This document shows positions 1 to 6,366 of a DNA stretch of 9,660 nucleotides, piece after piece. The DNA comes from SIG603 sp964370405. Lineage in GTDB: Bacteria > Bacillota > Clostridia > Oscillospirales > Acutalibacteraceae. Below the pieces are notes generated by a model. It was not told the DNA's origin. It was given only the letters and a program-made list of their open reading frames with translations, and ran no database searches. The stretch spans positions 1-9,660 of the forward strand of contig CAYJJB010000070.1 in assembly GCA_964370405.1 (NCBI GenBank), in the 5' to 3' direction. Numbering within the stretch: position 1 is the stretch's first letter; the number at the start of each line of letters is the position of its first letter. The position numbers were made by a program, and so were the translations under genes.

Positions 1-44
1 AAAAGTGAAAAGTGAAAAGTTATGGTGGAAATGCTGCGCATTTC
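1..44. repeat. Partial heptad-repeat element with short central hairpin
   Basis: The window opens inside a degenerate 7-bp repeat: GTGAAAA occurs twice (5-11, 12-18), followed by GTTATGG. A perfect hairpin comes next, with a 7-bp stem GAAATGC (28-34) pairing with GCATTTC (38-44) around the loop TGC. The plan of heptads followed by a 7-bp stem with a 3-nt loop is shared with the element at 1811-1899, so I infer one repeat family. The left end is cut by the window edge. AAAAGTT at 15-21 can also pair with AACTTTT at 69-75, and CTTTTGC occurs twice (71-77, 87-93), so the element may extend to about 110. No ORF is visible in this stretch. Confidence 0.5.
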
Positions 45-125
45 TAACTAAAAGCTCAGTTTTTATCGAACTTTTGCTTATCGTCGCTTTTGCGTTGCTT
101 CTAAAAGCCAATTAAAATAAAAAGC

Positions 126-154
126 TTGCAAATAGCTAGCATTTATGCTATAAT
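126..154 (+). promoter_or_regulatory. Sigma-A promoter of the rimP-nusA-infB operon
   Basis: The -35 box TTGCAA (126-131) and a perfect -10 box TATAAT (149-154) are separated by 17 bp. The dinucleotide TG at 146-147 makes this an extended -10. Transcription should begin near 161, giving a leader of about 80 nt that contains the hairpin at 181-206 before rimP starts at 240. It is the best promoter match in the window and lies directly before the first gene of the operon. Confidence 0.85.
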
Positions 155-180
155 GTCAACAGTATAAATATGAATGATAA

Positions 181-206
181 AAAAGAGTGGGGCGACCCGC
201 TCTTTT
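181..206 (+). promoter_or_regulatory. rimP leader hairpin, attenuator-like
   Basis: AAAAGAG-T-GGG (181-191) pairs with CCC-G-CTCTTTT (196-206), giving an 11-bp stem with one T·G pair and a GCGA loop of the GNRA class. It is far richer in G+C than its surroundings. The T-rich 3' side of the stem (203-206), followed by GTTAAT, gives it the look of a weak intrinsic terminator placed between promoter and gene. From memory, an 'AAGAGTGGG...CCCACTCTTTT' hairpin precedes rimP in many Bacillota. I infer an attenuator or a 5'-end stabiliser. The sequence does not show whether it terminates transcription. Confidence 0.65.
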
Positions 207-239
207 GTTAATGTATAACGGAAGAAACGGAGTGTATTT

Positions 240-737
240 ATGGAAGAAAAACAAGTAGCGCCACAAAAGAAAAAACTAAATACAGTAGACAGCGTAAGAG
301 AACTTGCACTGCCACTTGCAAAAGATTTAGGCCTTACTTTATGGGATGTGGTCTATGTAAAAGAGGGAGCAGACTGGTATTTAAGACTGTTTATTGATAA
401 AGAGGGTGGTATTCATATTGATGACTGTGTTAATATGACACATGCTATAAATCCACTACTTGATGAACATGACCCGATAAAAGGTGAATATATATTAGAA
501 GTAAGCTCTCCTGGAATAAACAGAAAGCTTGTTAAAAATGAGCACTTCAAGGCATTTATCGACACGCCTGTGCACGTGAAACTTATAAGACCTGCCGAAA
601 ATGGCGAGCGTGAGTTTGATGGTGTTCTTATAAGCGTAGAAGAAAATGGCGACTTTGATGTTGCTATAGATGAAGAAACATTTGTGACATTTACAAAAAA
701 AGAGTGTGTGGCTGTTACAGTAATTGATGAAATATAA
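240..737 (+). CDS. rimP: Ribosome maturation factor RimP
   Basis: RimP binds the free 30S subunit and assists late maturation of the 16S rRNA 3' domain, in the cytoplasm. The protein has 165 residues against a usual 150-160. The excess is a lysine-rich N-terminal tail (about residues 1-15). The N-terminal domain contains the stretch GLTLWDVVYV (31-40) and the family hallmark EVSSPGINR (87-95). The SH3-like C-terminal domain runs from about residue 100 to the end. The ATG at 240 has a Shine-Dalgarno GGAG (229-232) about 7 nt upstream. It is the first gene of the operon, as in Bacillus and most Clostridia, and nusA follows 17 nt after its stop. Regulation probably comes through the promoter at 126-154 and the leader hairpin at 181-206. 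Identification is firm. Confidence 0.96.
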   Translation: MEEKQVAPQKKKLNTVDSVRELALPLAKDLGLTLWDVVYVKEGADWYLRLFIDKEGGIHIDDCVNMTHAINPLLDEHDPIKGEYILEVSSPGINRKLVKNEHFKAFIDTPVHVKLIRPAENGEREFDGVLISVEENGDFDVAIDEETFVTFTKKECVAVTVIDEI

Positions 738-754
738 AATGAAAGGTGAAAACG

Positions 755-1801
755 ATGAATAAAGATTTTTTTCTTGCACTTTCTCTTTTAGAAAAAGAAA
801 AGGGCATACCAGCAGAATTTATGATTGACAGAATAACAAAGGCTATAGTTACAGCATGTAAGAATAACTATGGAAATGAAGAAGTGGAGATTGAACTTAA
901 CCCTGAAAAAAATAAGTTTGAAGTCTATCTAAAAAAAGAAGTTGTGGAAGAGGTTTTTGACCCTGACACAGAAATTTATATTGATAACGCAAAGAAAATA
1001 AGCAAAAAAGCTCAAATAGGCGATTTTGTAAGTATTAAACTTGATACAAAACAATTTGGTAGAGTTGCAGCACAAACTGCAAGAAATATTATAAGACAAG
1101 GCATCAGGGACAGCGAAAGAGGTCAAATGATGCAAGAGTTCCAAAGTAAGAACCAAGAAATAGTTACAGGACTTGTAGAGCGTATAGACCCTAGAAGCGG
1201 TGCTATTTCTTTAAGAATAGGAAAAGCAGAAACAGTGCTTCCTAAAAACGAGCAAGTGGGAACAGACAATGTTAAAGAGGGCGACTATATTCAAGTATAT
1301 GTTGTAGATGTTAAAGACACAGAAAAAGGTCCTAAAGCCATAATTTCAAGAACTCACCCTGATTTAGTAAAAAGACTGTTTGAAAAAGAAGTGCCTGAAA
1401 TTTTTGACGGTGTTGTAGAGATTAAATCTGTATCAAGAGAAGCTGGCTCAAGAACAAAACTTGCAGTTTTAAGTCATGATGCGGAAGTTGATGCGGTTGG
1501 CGCATGTATAGGAAACAGGGGCGCTAGGGTGTCAGGCATAGTAGAAGAACTTGGCGGAGAAAAAATTGACATAGTAGAATACAGTGAAGATGCAGAGAAA
1601 TTTATTTCAGCAGCACTTTCTCCTGCAAGTGTTGTGTCAGTTGAAATTGAAGACCCAGAAGTAAAGGCTTGTAAAGTAACAGTTCCTGATTCACAACTTT
1701 CCCTTGCGATAGGAAATAAAGGACAAAATGCAAGACTTGCAGCAAAGCTTACTGGTTGGAGAATAGACATTAAACCTGAAAGTGGCTTTTTCGGAGAATA
1801 A
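755..1801 (+). CDS. nusA: Transcription termination/antitermination factor NusA
   Basis: NusA binds RNA polymerase near the RNA exit channel and modulates pausing, intrinsic termination and antitermination. The protein has 348 residues, typical of Bacillota forms that lack the C-terminal acidic repeats of E. coli NusA. Domains in order are: an RNAP-binding N-terminal domain (1 to about 125) opening MNKDFFLALSLLEKEKGI; an S1 domain (about 135-200); KH1 with GACIGNRGARV (249-259); and KH2 with LAIGNKGQNARLAAKLTGW (317-335). An in-frame GTG exists at 746, but the ATG at 755 gives the canonical NusA N-terminus and has AAAGGTGA (742-749) as its Shine-Dalgarno. The usual KH1 GxxG residues vary slightly (GNRG). 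The gene is followed by an unusually long 115-nt gap containing a repeat. Confidence 0.97.
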   Translation: MNKDFFLALSLLEKEKGIPAEFMIDRITKAIVTACKNNYGNEEVEIELNPEKNKFEVYLKKEVVEEVFDPDTEIYIDNAKKISKKAQIGDFVSIKLDTKQFGRVAAQTARNIIRQGIRDSERGQMMQEFQSKNQEIVTGLVERIDPRSGAISLRIGKAETVLPKNEQVGTDNVKEGDYIQVYVVDVKDTEKGPKAIISRTHPDLVKRLFEKEVPEIFDGVVEIKSVSREAGSRTKLAVLSHDAEVDAVGACIGNRGARVSGIVEELGGEKIDIVEYSEDAEKFISAALSPASVVSVEIEDPEVKACKVTVPDSQLSLAIGNKGQNARLAAKLTGWRIDIKPESGFFGE

Positions 1802-1810
1802 ATTTTAATA

Positions 1811-1899
1811 GTTGAGAGTTGAAAGTTTAGAGTTGAGAGTTAAAAATGCTTTGCGTTTTACTATAACTATCAACTATCCATTATCAACTATCCACTAAC
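1811..1899 (+). repeat. Inverted heptad-repeat element between nusA and ylxR
   Basis: The left arm is five 7-bp units from 1811: GTTGAGA, GTTGAAA, GTTTAGA, GTTGAGA, GTTAAAA. The right arm (about 1860-1899) read on the other strand is a run of GATAGTT-type heptads, that is GTTGATA in another register. The arms can therefore pair, with roughly one G·A or similar mismatch per heptad. At the centre AAAATGC (1843-1849) pairs with GCGTTTT (1853-1859) around a TTT loop. The element is transcribed inside an essential operon and ends just before the ylxR Shine-Dalgarno. It is probably a mobile or amplified intergenic repeat (MITE/REP-like) related to positions 1-44. The sequence shows no transposase. 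Confidence 0.65.
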
Positions 1900-1916
1900 A
1901 AAAAAGGAGGTATAGT

Positions 1917-2210
1917 GTGAAGCAGAGAAAGATACCGCTTAGAATGTGCACGGGTTGTGCACAAATGAAACCTAAAAAAGAGCTTGTAAGGGTGGTAAAA
2001 AGCCCTGAAATTAAAGATGAAAATGGAGAAAGCCAAGGCTTTTTAATATCTCTTGATTTTACAGGTAAAAAACCCGGACGTGGTGCCTATGTTTGCAAAG
2101 ATATCACTTGCCTTAAAAAAGCCAGAAAAGCAAGACGCTTTGAAAAAGCCTTCTCCTGTAAAATACCGGAAGAAGTTTTTGATGATATGGAGGCTAAAAT
2201 AAGTGAATAA
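1917..2210 (+). CDS. rnpM: YlxR/RnpM family RNA-binding protein, RNase P modulator
   Basis: This is a 97-residue protein of the YlxR (DUF448) family. In B. subtilis the homologue, renamed RnpM, binds the RNA subunit of RNase P and modulates its activity. The sequence shows the family pattern: RMCTGC near the N-terminus (C11, C14), then LVRVV (23-27), then GKKPGRGAYVC (50-60) with C65 close behind, and a basic helix KKARKARRFEKAF (67-79). The basic surface fits RNA binding. The GTG start at 1917 is chosen because AGGAGG (1905-1910) sits 6 nt upstream and the product begins as the family does. The stop overlaps the ylxQ start by 8 nt, implying coupled translation. The heptad-repeat element lies directly upstream. 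Confidence 0.93.
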   Translation: MKQRKIPLRMCTGCAQMKPKKELVRVVKSPEIKDENGESQGFLISLDFTGKKPGRGAYVCKDITCLKKARKARRFEKAFSCKIPEEVFDDMEAKISE

Positions 2211-2499
2211 ACAAGTAGGAACTTTAGGCCTTGCAAGAAAATCAGGAAACTTAGTAATGGGATATGATGCAGTTTTAGAAAGCATTAAAAGTGGTAAGTC
2301 CCAAGGGGTGGTAATTGCCCTTGATATATCAGAAAAAACGGAAAAAAATGTAGTTTTTACAGCAGAAAAATTCGAAGTGGAACTTTTTAAATCGGATTTA
2401 ACTATGGAAGAGCTAAGCTCCATTTTTAGAAAGAAAGTAGGAATATTTTCCTTTGAAAACAAAGGGTTGTTCCAAAGCTTTTGTAAAAACAGTAAGTAA
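2203..2499 (+). CDS. ylxQ: YlxQ, L7Ae/L30e-type RNA-binding protein
   Basis: This is a 98-residue protein of the L7Ae/L30e/S12e/Gadd45 fold. Members of this family bind kink-turn RNA motifs, and YlxQ is often labelled a ribosomal L7Ae-like protein with no settled role. Visible family features are LGLARKSGNLVMGYDAVLES (8-27) and the hydrophobic strand GVVIALDISEKTEKN (35-49), where the RNA-contacting loop of the fold lies. The GTG start at 2203 lies within the end of ylxR. GGAGG (2189-2193) inside ylxR provides the Shine-Dalgarno with a 9-nt spacer, and the product opens like other YlxQ proteins. The ylxR-ylxQ pair between nusA and infB is standard in Bacillota. Confidence 0.9.
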   Translation: MNKQVGTLGLARKSGNLVMGYDAVLESIKSGKSQGVVIALDISEKTEKNVVFTAEKFEVELFKSDLTMEELSSIFRKKVGIFSFENKGLFQSFCKNSK

Positions 2500-2523
2500 T
2501 TAAATCATTTTAATAAAGAAAGG

Positions 2524-2550
2524 AAAATTGTTGATATAATCAATAATTTT
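2524..2550 (+). promoter_or_regulatory. Hairpin and candidate internal promoter before infB
   Basis: AAAATTGTTGAT (2524-2535) pairs with ATCAATAATTTT (2539-2550) with one G·T pair, giving a 12-bp stem and a 3-nt loop. It lies between a purine-rich AAAGGA (2519-2524) and the infB start codons. The same bases contain TGATATAAT (2532-2540), a perfect extended -10, although no -35 is recognisable about 17 bp upstream. Two readings are possible: an internal infB promoter starting near 2547, or an mRNA hairpin that brings a distant Shine-Dalgarno close to the start. I cannot choose between them from sequence. Confidence 0.4.
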
Positions 2551-2560
2551 GGTGATATGC

Positions 2561-5032
2561 ATGATGATGAAATATCGTGTACATGAAGTTGCAAAAGACT
2601 TAAATGTGCAAAACAAGGACATACTTGATGTGCTTGATAAATATGTTGATGAACCTAAAAAACATATGACAGCCCTTGAAGAGGAGGAGCTAAATATAGT
2701 TTTTGACAGCTTCACTCAAACTCACAATGTGAAAAATTTTAATGAATATTTTGCAAGTGGCGTAAAGAAAGAGGAGCCTAAAAAAGAAGCTCCAGTAAAA
2801 AAAGCAGAGCCAGTTAAAAAGCTTGAGCCTAAAAAAGAAGTGGCTAAACCTGCCATAAAAACTGAGTCTGTTAAAAAGGCAGAGCCTAAAAAAGAGGTGG
2901 CAAAGCCTGTGCAAAAACCTAAAGAGCAAGTGCAAAAGCCTGCTCCTAAAAAACCTGCGCCAAAAGCGCCTGTGCAAAATAGAGCACCAATACAAAACAA
3001 AGCGCCTATACAAAGTAAAGCGCCTGCACAAAATACAAAAGATGAACAAATTGCAGAAGTGCCTACATTTACAAAAAGAATAGTAGACACAAGAAGCTCT
3101 AATGTTAATATTGATAAGTACAATGAAAAATATGACAGACTTGCATCTGAAAAAGTTAAAAATGACAGTGCAGCTACAAAACAAAAGTTTAATAACAGAC
3201 GTCAACAAAGAGGAAGACGACAAGGCAAGAGAGAAACAGAGTCTGAAAGGTTGAATCGTATTGCAATGGAGAGAAAAGCAAAAGCTGTAACCATTGAAAT
3301 ACCTGAAGAGATAACTGTTGGCGAATTTGCGCTAAGACTAAAAGCAACTTCTGCAGAAGTTATTAAAAAACTTATGATGCTTGGTGTATTTGCAACAATT
3401 AATGACACAATAGATTTTGACACAGCTACTTTAATTGCAGATGAATTCCATGCAAAAGTTGAAAGAGAAGTTGTTGTTACTATTGAAGAGAGAATCATTG
3501 ATGACAGTGAAGACCACGACGACCACTTGCTTCCAAGAGCTCCGATAGTTGTTGTTATGGGACACGTTGACCATGGTAAAACTTCTCTTTTAGATGCTAT
3601 AAGAGAAACAAATGTAACAGATGGCGAAGCTGGTGGTATTACTCAGCACATAGGTGCTTACAGAGTAGATGTTGATGGAAACGAAATTACTTTCCTTGAT
3701 ACACCTGGACATGCGGCGTTTACAACAATGCGTGCAAGGGGCGCACAGGTTACTGATATAGCAGTTTTAGTTGTTGCGGCAGACGATGGTATTATGCCAC
3801 AAACTATAGAGGCTATTAACCACGCAAAAGCAGCGGGCGTTTCAATTATAGTTGCAATTAATAAAATGGATAAACCGGGTGCTAACCCTGACCAAGTTAT
3901 GCAACAACTTACAGAGTATGAGCTTGTTCCAGAGGCATGGGGTGGCGATGTTCCTTGTATTCCTTTATCTGCAAAGACAAAACAAGGCATGCCTGACCTT
4001 ATGGAAATGATACTTCTTATTGCTGAGATGAAAGAGCTTAAAGCAAATCCGGACAGAGCAGCAAGAGGTACGGTTATTGAAGCAAGACTTGATAAAGGTC
4101 GTGGACCTATTGCAACTGTATTAGTTCAAAACGGTACACTGAGAATTGGCGATATAATTGTTGCAGGTAGCACGGTAGGTCGTGTTAGAGCAATGACAAA
4201 TGATAAAGGTGAAGCTGCAAAAGAAGCAGGACCTTCTGTTCCTGTTGAAATTACAGGTCTGTCTGAAGTGCCTGTAGGCGGCGATGTATTTAACTCTGTA
4301 TCAGATGAAAGACTTGCAAGAGAGCTTGTAGAGCAAAGAATTACACAAGAAAAAGAAGCTCACTTTAACGCACAAACAAAGATTACACTTGATAATCTGT
4401 TTGATCAAATGAAAGACGGAGAAATGAAAGAGCTTAAAGTTATAGTTAAGGCAGACGTTCAAGGTTCTGTTGAGGCTGTAAGACAATCTCTTGAAAAACT
4501 AAGCAATGATGAAGTACGTGTAAATGTAATTCACGGCGCTGTTGGTGCTGTAAGCGAAAGTGATGTAATGCTTGCAAATGCATCAAATGCAATTGTTGTA
4601 GGCTTTAATGTAAGACCTGATGCAATTGCTGAGGAAAGTGCAAAACTAAACGGCGTTGACATGCGTCTTTATCGCATAATTTATGATTGCATAGAAGAAA
4701 TTGAGTCTGCAATGAAAGGCATGCTTGCTCCTAAATTTAGGGAAGTTGCACTTGGAAAAGCAGAGTGTCGTGAAGTTTACAAAATTACAAATGTTGGAAT
4801 GGTTGTGGGTTCTCACGTAACACAAGGTAAAATGACAAGAAATGCACAAGTAAGAATAGTGCGTGACGGAATTATTGTAGCTGATGACAAAATTGCTTCT
4901 TTAAGACGTTTTAAAGACGATGTTAAAGAAGTTGCTCAAAGCTATGACTGTGGTATCACTTTAGAGAAATTTGGCGATATTAAAACTGGTGATATACTTG
5001 AAGCATATCTTATGGAAGAATATAGAGATTAA
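2561..5032 (+). CDS. infB: Translation initiation factor IF-2
   Basis: IF2 is the GTPase that places initiator fMet-tRNA on the 30S subunit and drives 50S joining. With the start at 2561 the protein has 823 residues. Regions in order are: an IF2_N domain (about 4-55, KYRVHEVAKDL); a Lys/Pro/Ala/Gln-rich linker with repeats (about 68-160); an Arg-rich segment; a second IF2_N (about 242-302); the G domain with GHVDHGKT (334-341), DTPGH (380-384), NKMD (434-437) and SAK (470-472); then domains II to IV, with domain III near 622-720. The start is uncertain. ATGs at 2561, 2564 and 2567 all follow GGTGAT (2551-2556), a match to the 3' part of the Shine-Dalgarno complement, and 2561 gives the best spacing. 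The TTG at 2549 and GTG at 2552 are less likely. Confidence 0.96.
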   Translation: MMMKYRVHEVAKDLNVQNKDILDVLDKYVDEPKKHMTALEEEELNIVFDSFTQTHNVKNFNEYFASGVKKEEPKKEAPVKKAEPVKKLEPKKEVAKPAIKTESVKKAEPKKEVAKPVQKPKEQVQKPAPKKPAPKAPVQNRAPIQNKAPIQSKAPAQNTKDEQIAEVPTFTKRIVDTRSSNVNIDKYNEKYDRLASEKVKNDSAATKQKFNNRRQQRGRRQGKRETESERLNRIAMERKAKAVTIEIPEEITVGEFALRLKATSAEVIKKLMMLGVFATINDTIDFDTATLIADEFHAKVEREVVVTIEERIIDDSEDHDDHLLPRAPIVVVMGHVDHGKTSLLDAIRETNVTDGEAGGITQHIGAYRVDVDGNEITFLDTPGHAAFTTMRARGAQVTDIAVLVVAADDGIMPQTIEAINHAKAAGVSIIVAINKMDKPGANPDQVMQQLTEYELVPEAWGGDVPCIPLSAKTKQGMPDLMEMILLIAEMKELKANPDRAARGTVIEARLDKGRGPIATVLVQNGTLRIGDIIVAGSTVGRVRAMTNDKGEAAKEAGPSVPVEITGLSEVPVGGDVFNSVSDERLARELVEQRITQEKEAHFNAQTKITLDNLFDQMKDGEMKELKVIVKADVQGSVEAVRQSLEKLSNDEVRVNVIHGAVGAVSESDVMLANASNAIVVGFNVRPDAIAEESAKLNGVDMRLYRIIYDCIEEIESAMKGMLAPKFREVALGKAECREVYKITNVGMVVGSHVTQGKMTRNAQVRIVRDGIIVADDKIASLRRFKDDVKEVAQSYDCGITLEKFGDIKTGDILEAYLMEEYRD
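2774..3037 (+). repeat. Short repeats encoding the IF2 linker
   Basis: Two repeat types lie inside infB. GAGCCTAAAAAAGA followed by AG or GG occurs at 2774-2789, 2825-2840 and 2882-2897, encoding EPKKE each time (51 and 57 nt apart, in frame). Downstream, four tandem 18-bp units (2966-2983, 2984-3001, 3002-3019, 3020-3037) encode APVQNR, APIQNK, APIQSK and APAQNT. Spacings are multiples of three, so copy number can change without breaking the frame. IF2 linkers vary in length and composition across bacteria, and this stretch is probably a flexible spacer. Confidence 0.8.
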
Positions 5033-5049
5033 GGAAAGGGCTGAAAAAA

Positions 5050-5397
5050 ATGCCAAGCCATAGAATTGACAGAACATCTGAAGATGTAAGAAGAGAGCTT
5101 ACAGCTATACTTCGCACTCTTAAAGATCCAAGAATTAGCGAATGTTTTCTTTCTTTGGTACGAATAGAACTTACAAATGACTTGTCATTTTGCACGGTCT
5201 ATGTTAGTACTATGGAAGGAATGGAGCGCACAAAAGAAGCAGTTAAGGCACTTAAGTCGGCAGCGGGCTTTATAAGGCGAGAGCTAGGGCACGCACTAAA
5301 TTTAAGGCACACACCTCAGCTTATTTTTAAGCCAAGCGACTCCATAGAATACAGCGCTAATATTTCAAAATTATTAAACGATATGAATAAGGGGTGA
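5050..5397 (+). CDS. rbfA: 30S ribosome-binding factor RbfA
   Basis: RbfA is a KH-fold cold-shock factor that binds the 30S subunit near the 16S rRNA 5' helix and helps its final maturation. At 115 residues it matches the usual family size. Visible features are the opening SHRIDRTSEDVRRELTAIL (3-21), the segment LKDPRISECFLSLVRIELTND, the core strand with TVYVSTMEG, and RRELGHALNLRHTPQLIFK near the C-terminus, where the RbfA signature (R-x-L...L-R-x-x-P-x-L-x-F) is met. The ATG at 5050 has GGAAAGGG (5033-5040) 9 nt upstream. infB ends 17 nt before and nrnA begins 6 nt after. YlxP, which sits between infB and rbfA in B. subtilis, is absent here. Confidence 0.95.
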   Translation: MPSHRIDRTSEDVRRELTAILRTLKDPRISECFLSLVRIELTNDLSFCTVYVSTMEGMERTKEAVKALKSAAGFIRRELGHALNLRHTPQLIFKPSDSIEYSANISKLLNDMNKG

Positions 5398-5403
5398 GAA
5401 AAA

Positions 5404-6366
5404 ATGTTTACACCACAAAAAATTGCACAGCTAGTAAAAGACTGGGACAATATTTTGCTTATATCCCATATATCGCCCGATGGCGACACCTTGGGTAGTG
5501 CAACAGCACTTATGAGAGCCTTTGAAAATATGGGCAAAAAAGTAAAATTTGCCTGTGGAGATAATATTGCTAAGAGGTATAATTATCTGTTTGAGGGAAT
5601 TAAGGCAGAATGTGAAAAAGAAGATTATATAATAGTGGTGGACATTGCTTCCCCTGCCCTTATGGGTGACTTGTGTGCACTTTATGAGGACAAAATTGAC
5701 CTTGTAATTGACCATCATGCAAGTCATAACAATTTTGGTAAAGTGGACTGGGTGGACGTAAGTGCACCTGCCACAACTCAAATGATATATGAACTTATAA
5801 TAGCTTTGGGTCAAGATATTACAAAAGAAATTGCAAACGCAGTTTACACTGGTCTTTCTACAGACACAGGTTGTTTTAAATACCCAAATGTAACACCAAA
5901 GTCGCACATGATAGCGGCAGAGCTTTTAAAATGTGGTGCAGATGCAGGTGATATTAACAGGTGGATGTTTGAAACTAAGACAAGAGGATGCATAAAGCTT
6001 GAGGGCGCCGTGATGAGAGATTTGGAATTTTTGCATGGCGACAAAATTGTATGTGCAGATATTAGTCGTGACTTTTTAGCTAAAATGGGTGCTAGAGAAA
6101 GTGATTTAGAAGGCCTTCCTTCAATTATTAGGGGAATAGAAGGTGTTGTGTTGTCTATTCTTTTAAAGGAGAAAAAAGATGGAACGTGGAAAGTTTCACT
6201 GCGCTCTACATATCCTATAGACTCAAGCGAAATTTGCCAAAAATTTGGCGGCGGCGGACATAAAGGTGCGGCAGGTTGTTCTTTTAGCTGCGACTTTGAC
6301 AGTGCAAAAGCGCAAATTATAGGTGCATGCATAGATCATTTAGAGGAAAAAGGGGTAAGTGCGTGA
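5404..6366 (+). CDS. nrnA: NrnA-type DHH phosphoesterase (oligoribonuclease / pAp phosphatase)
   Basis: This is a 320-residue DHH/DHHA1 protein of the NrnA class. These enzymes degrade RNA dinucleotides and other very short oligonucleotides and, in some members, dephosphorylate pAp to AMP. The metal-binding motifs of the DHH domain are all present: SHISPDGDTLGS (21-32), VVDIASP (78-84), DHHASHNNFG (103-112) and GLSTDTGCF (150-158). The C-terminal DHHA1 domain carries FGGGGHKGAAGC (281-292). The third motif reads DHHASH where many homologues have N after the serine. The ATG at 5404 uses GGGGTGA (5391-5397), which is also the end of rbfA. The stop overlaps the truB GTG by 4 nt. Which substrate is preferred cannot be read from the sequence. 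Confidence 0.92.
   Translation: MFTPQKIAQLVKDWDNILLISHISPDGDTLGSATALMRAFENMGKKVKFACGDNIAKRYNYLFEGIKAECEKEDYIIVVDIASPALMGDLCALYEDKIDLVIDHHASHNNFGKVDWVDVSAPATTQMIYELIIALGQDITKEIANAVYTGLSTDTGCFKYPNVTPKSHMIAAELLKCGADAGDINRWMFETKTRGCIKLEGAVMRDLEFLHGDKIVCADISRDFLAKMGARESDLEGLPSIIRGIEGVVLSILLKEKKDGTWKVSLRSTYPIDSSEICQKFGGGGHKGAAGCSFSCDFDSAKAQIIGACIDHLEEKGVSA

Noticed and set aside
746..754. GTG at 746 as the nusA start
   Set aside because: It overlaps the Shine-Dalgarno itself; the ATG at 755 gives the standard NusA N-terminus.
1811..1899. CRISPR array
   Set aside because: The units are 7 bp, contiguous and inverted about a centre, with no spacers.
2690..3223. Long open frames on the minus strand opposite the infB linker (also 2722-3123)
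   Set aside because: They are low-complexity Phe/Leu/Cys-rich or Gly/Ala-rich complements of the Lys/Pro repeat coding strand, with no ribosome-binding site or family resemblance.
5844..6332. Minus-strand open frame opposite nrnA
   Set aside because: It lies wholly inside a well-supported gene with intact motifs and shows no recognisable protein features.
6327..6362. Upstream ATG extension of truB
   Set aside because: The 12 extra residues lie within nrnA, are not TruB-like, and lack a Shine-Dalgarno; the GTG at 6363 fits the family start and spacing.
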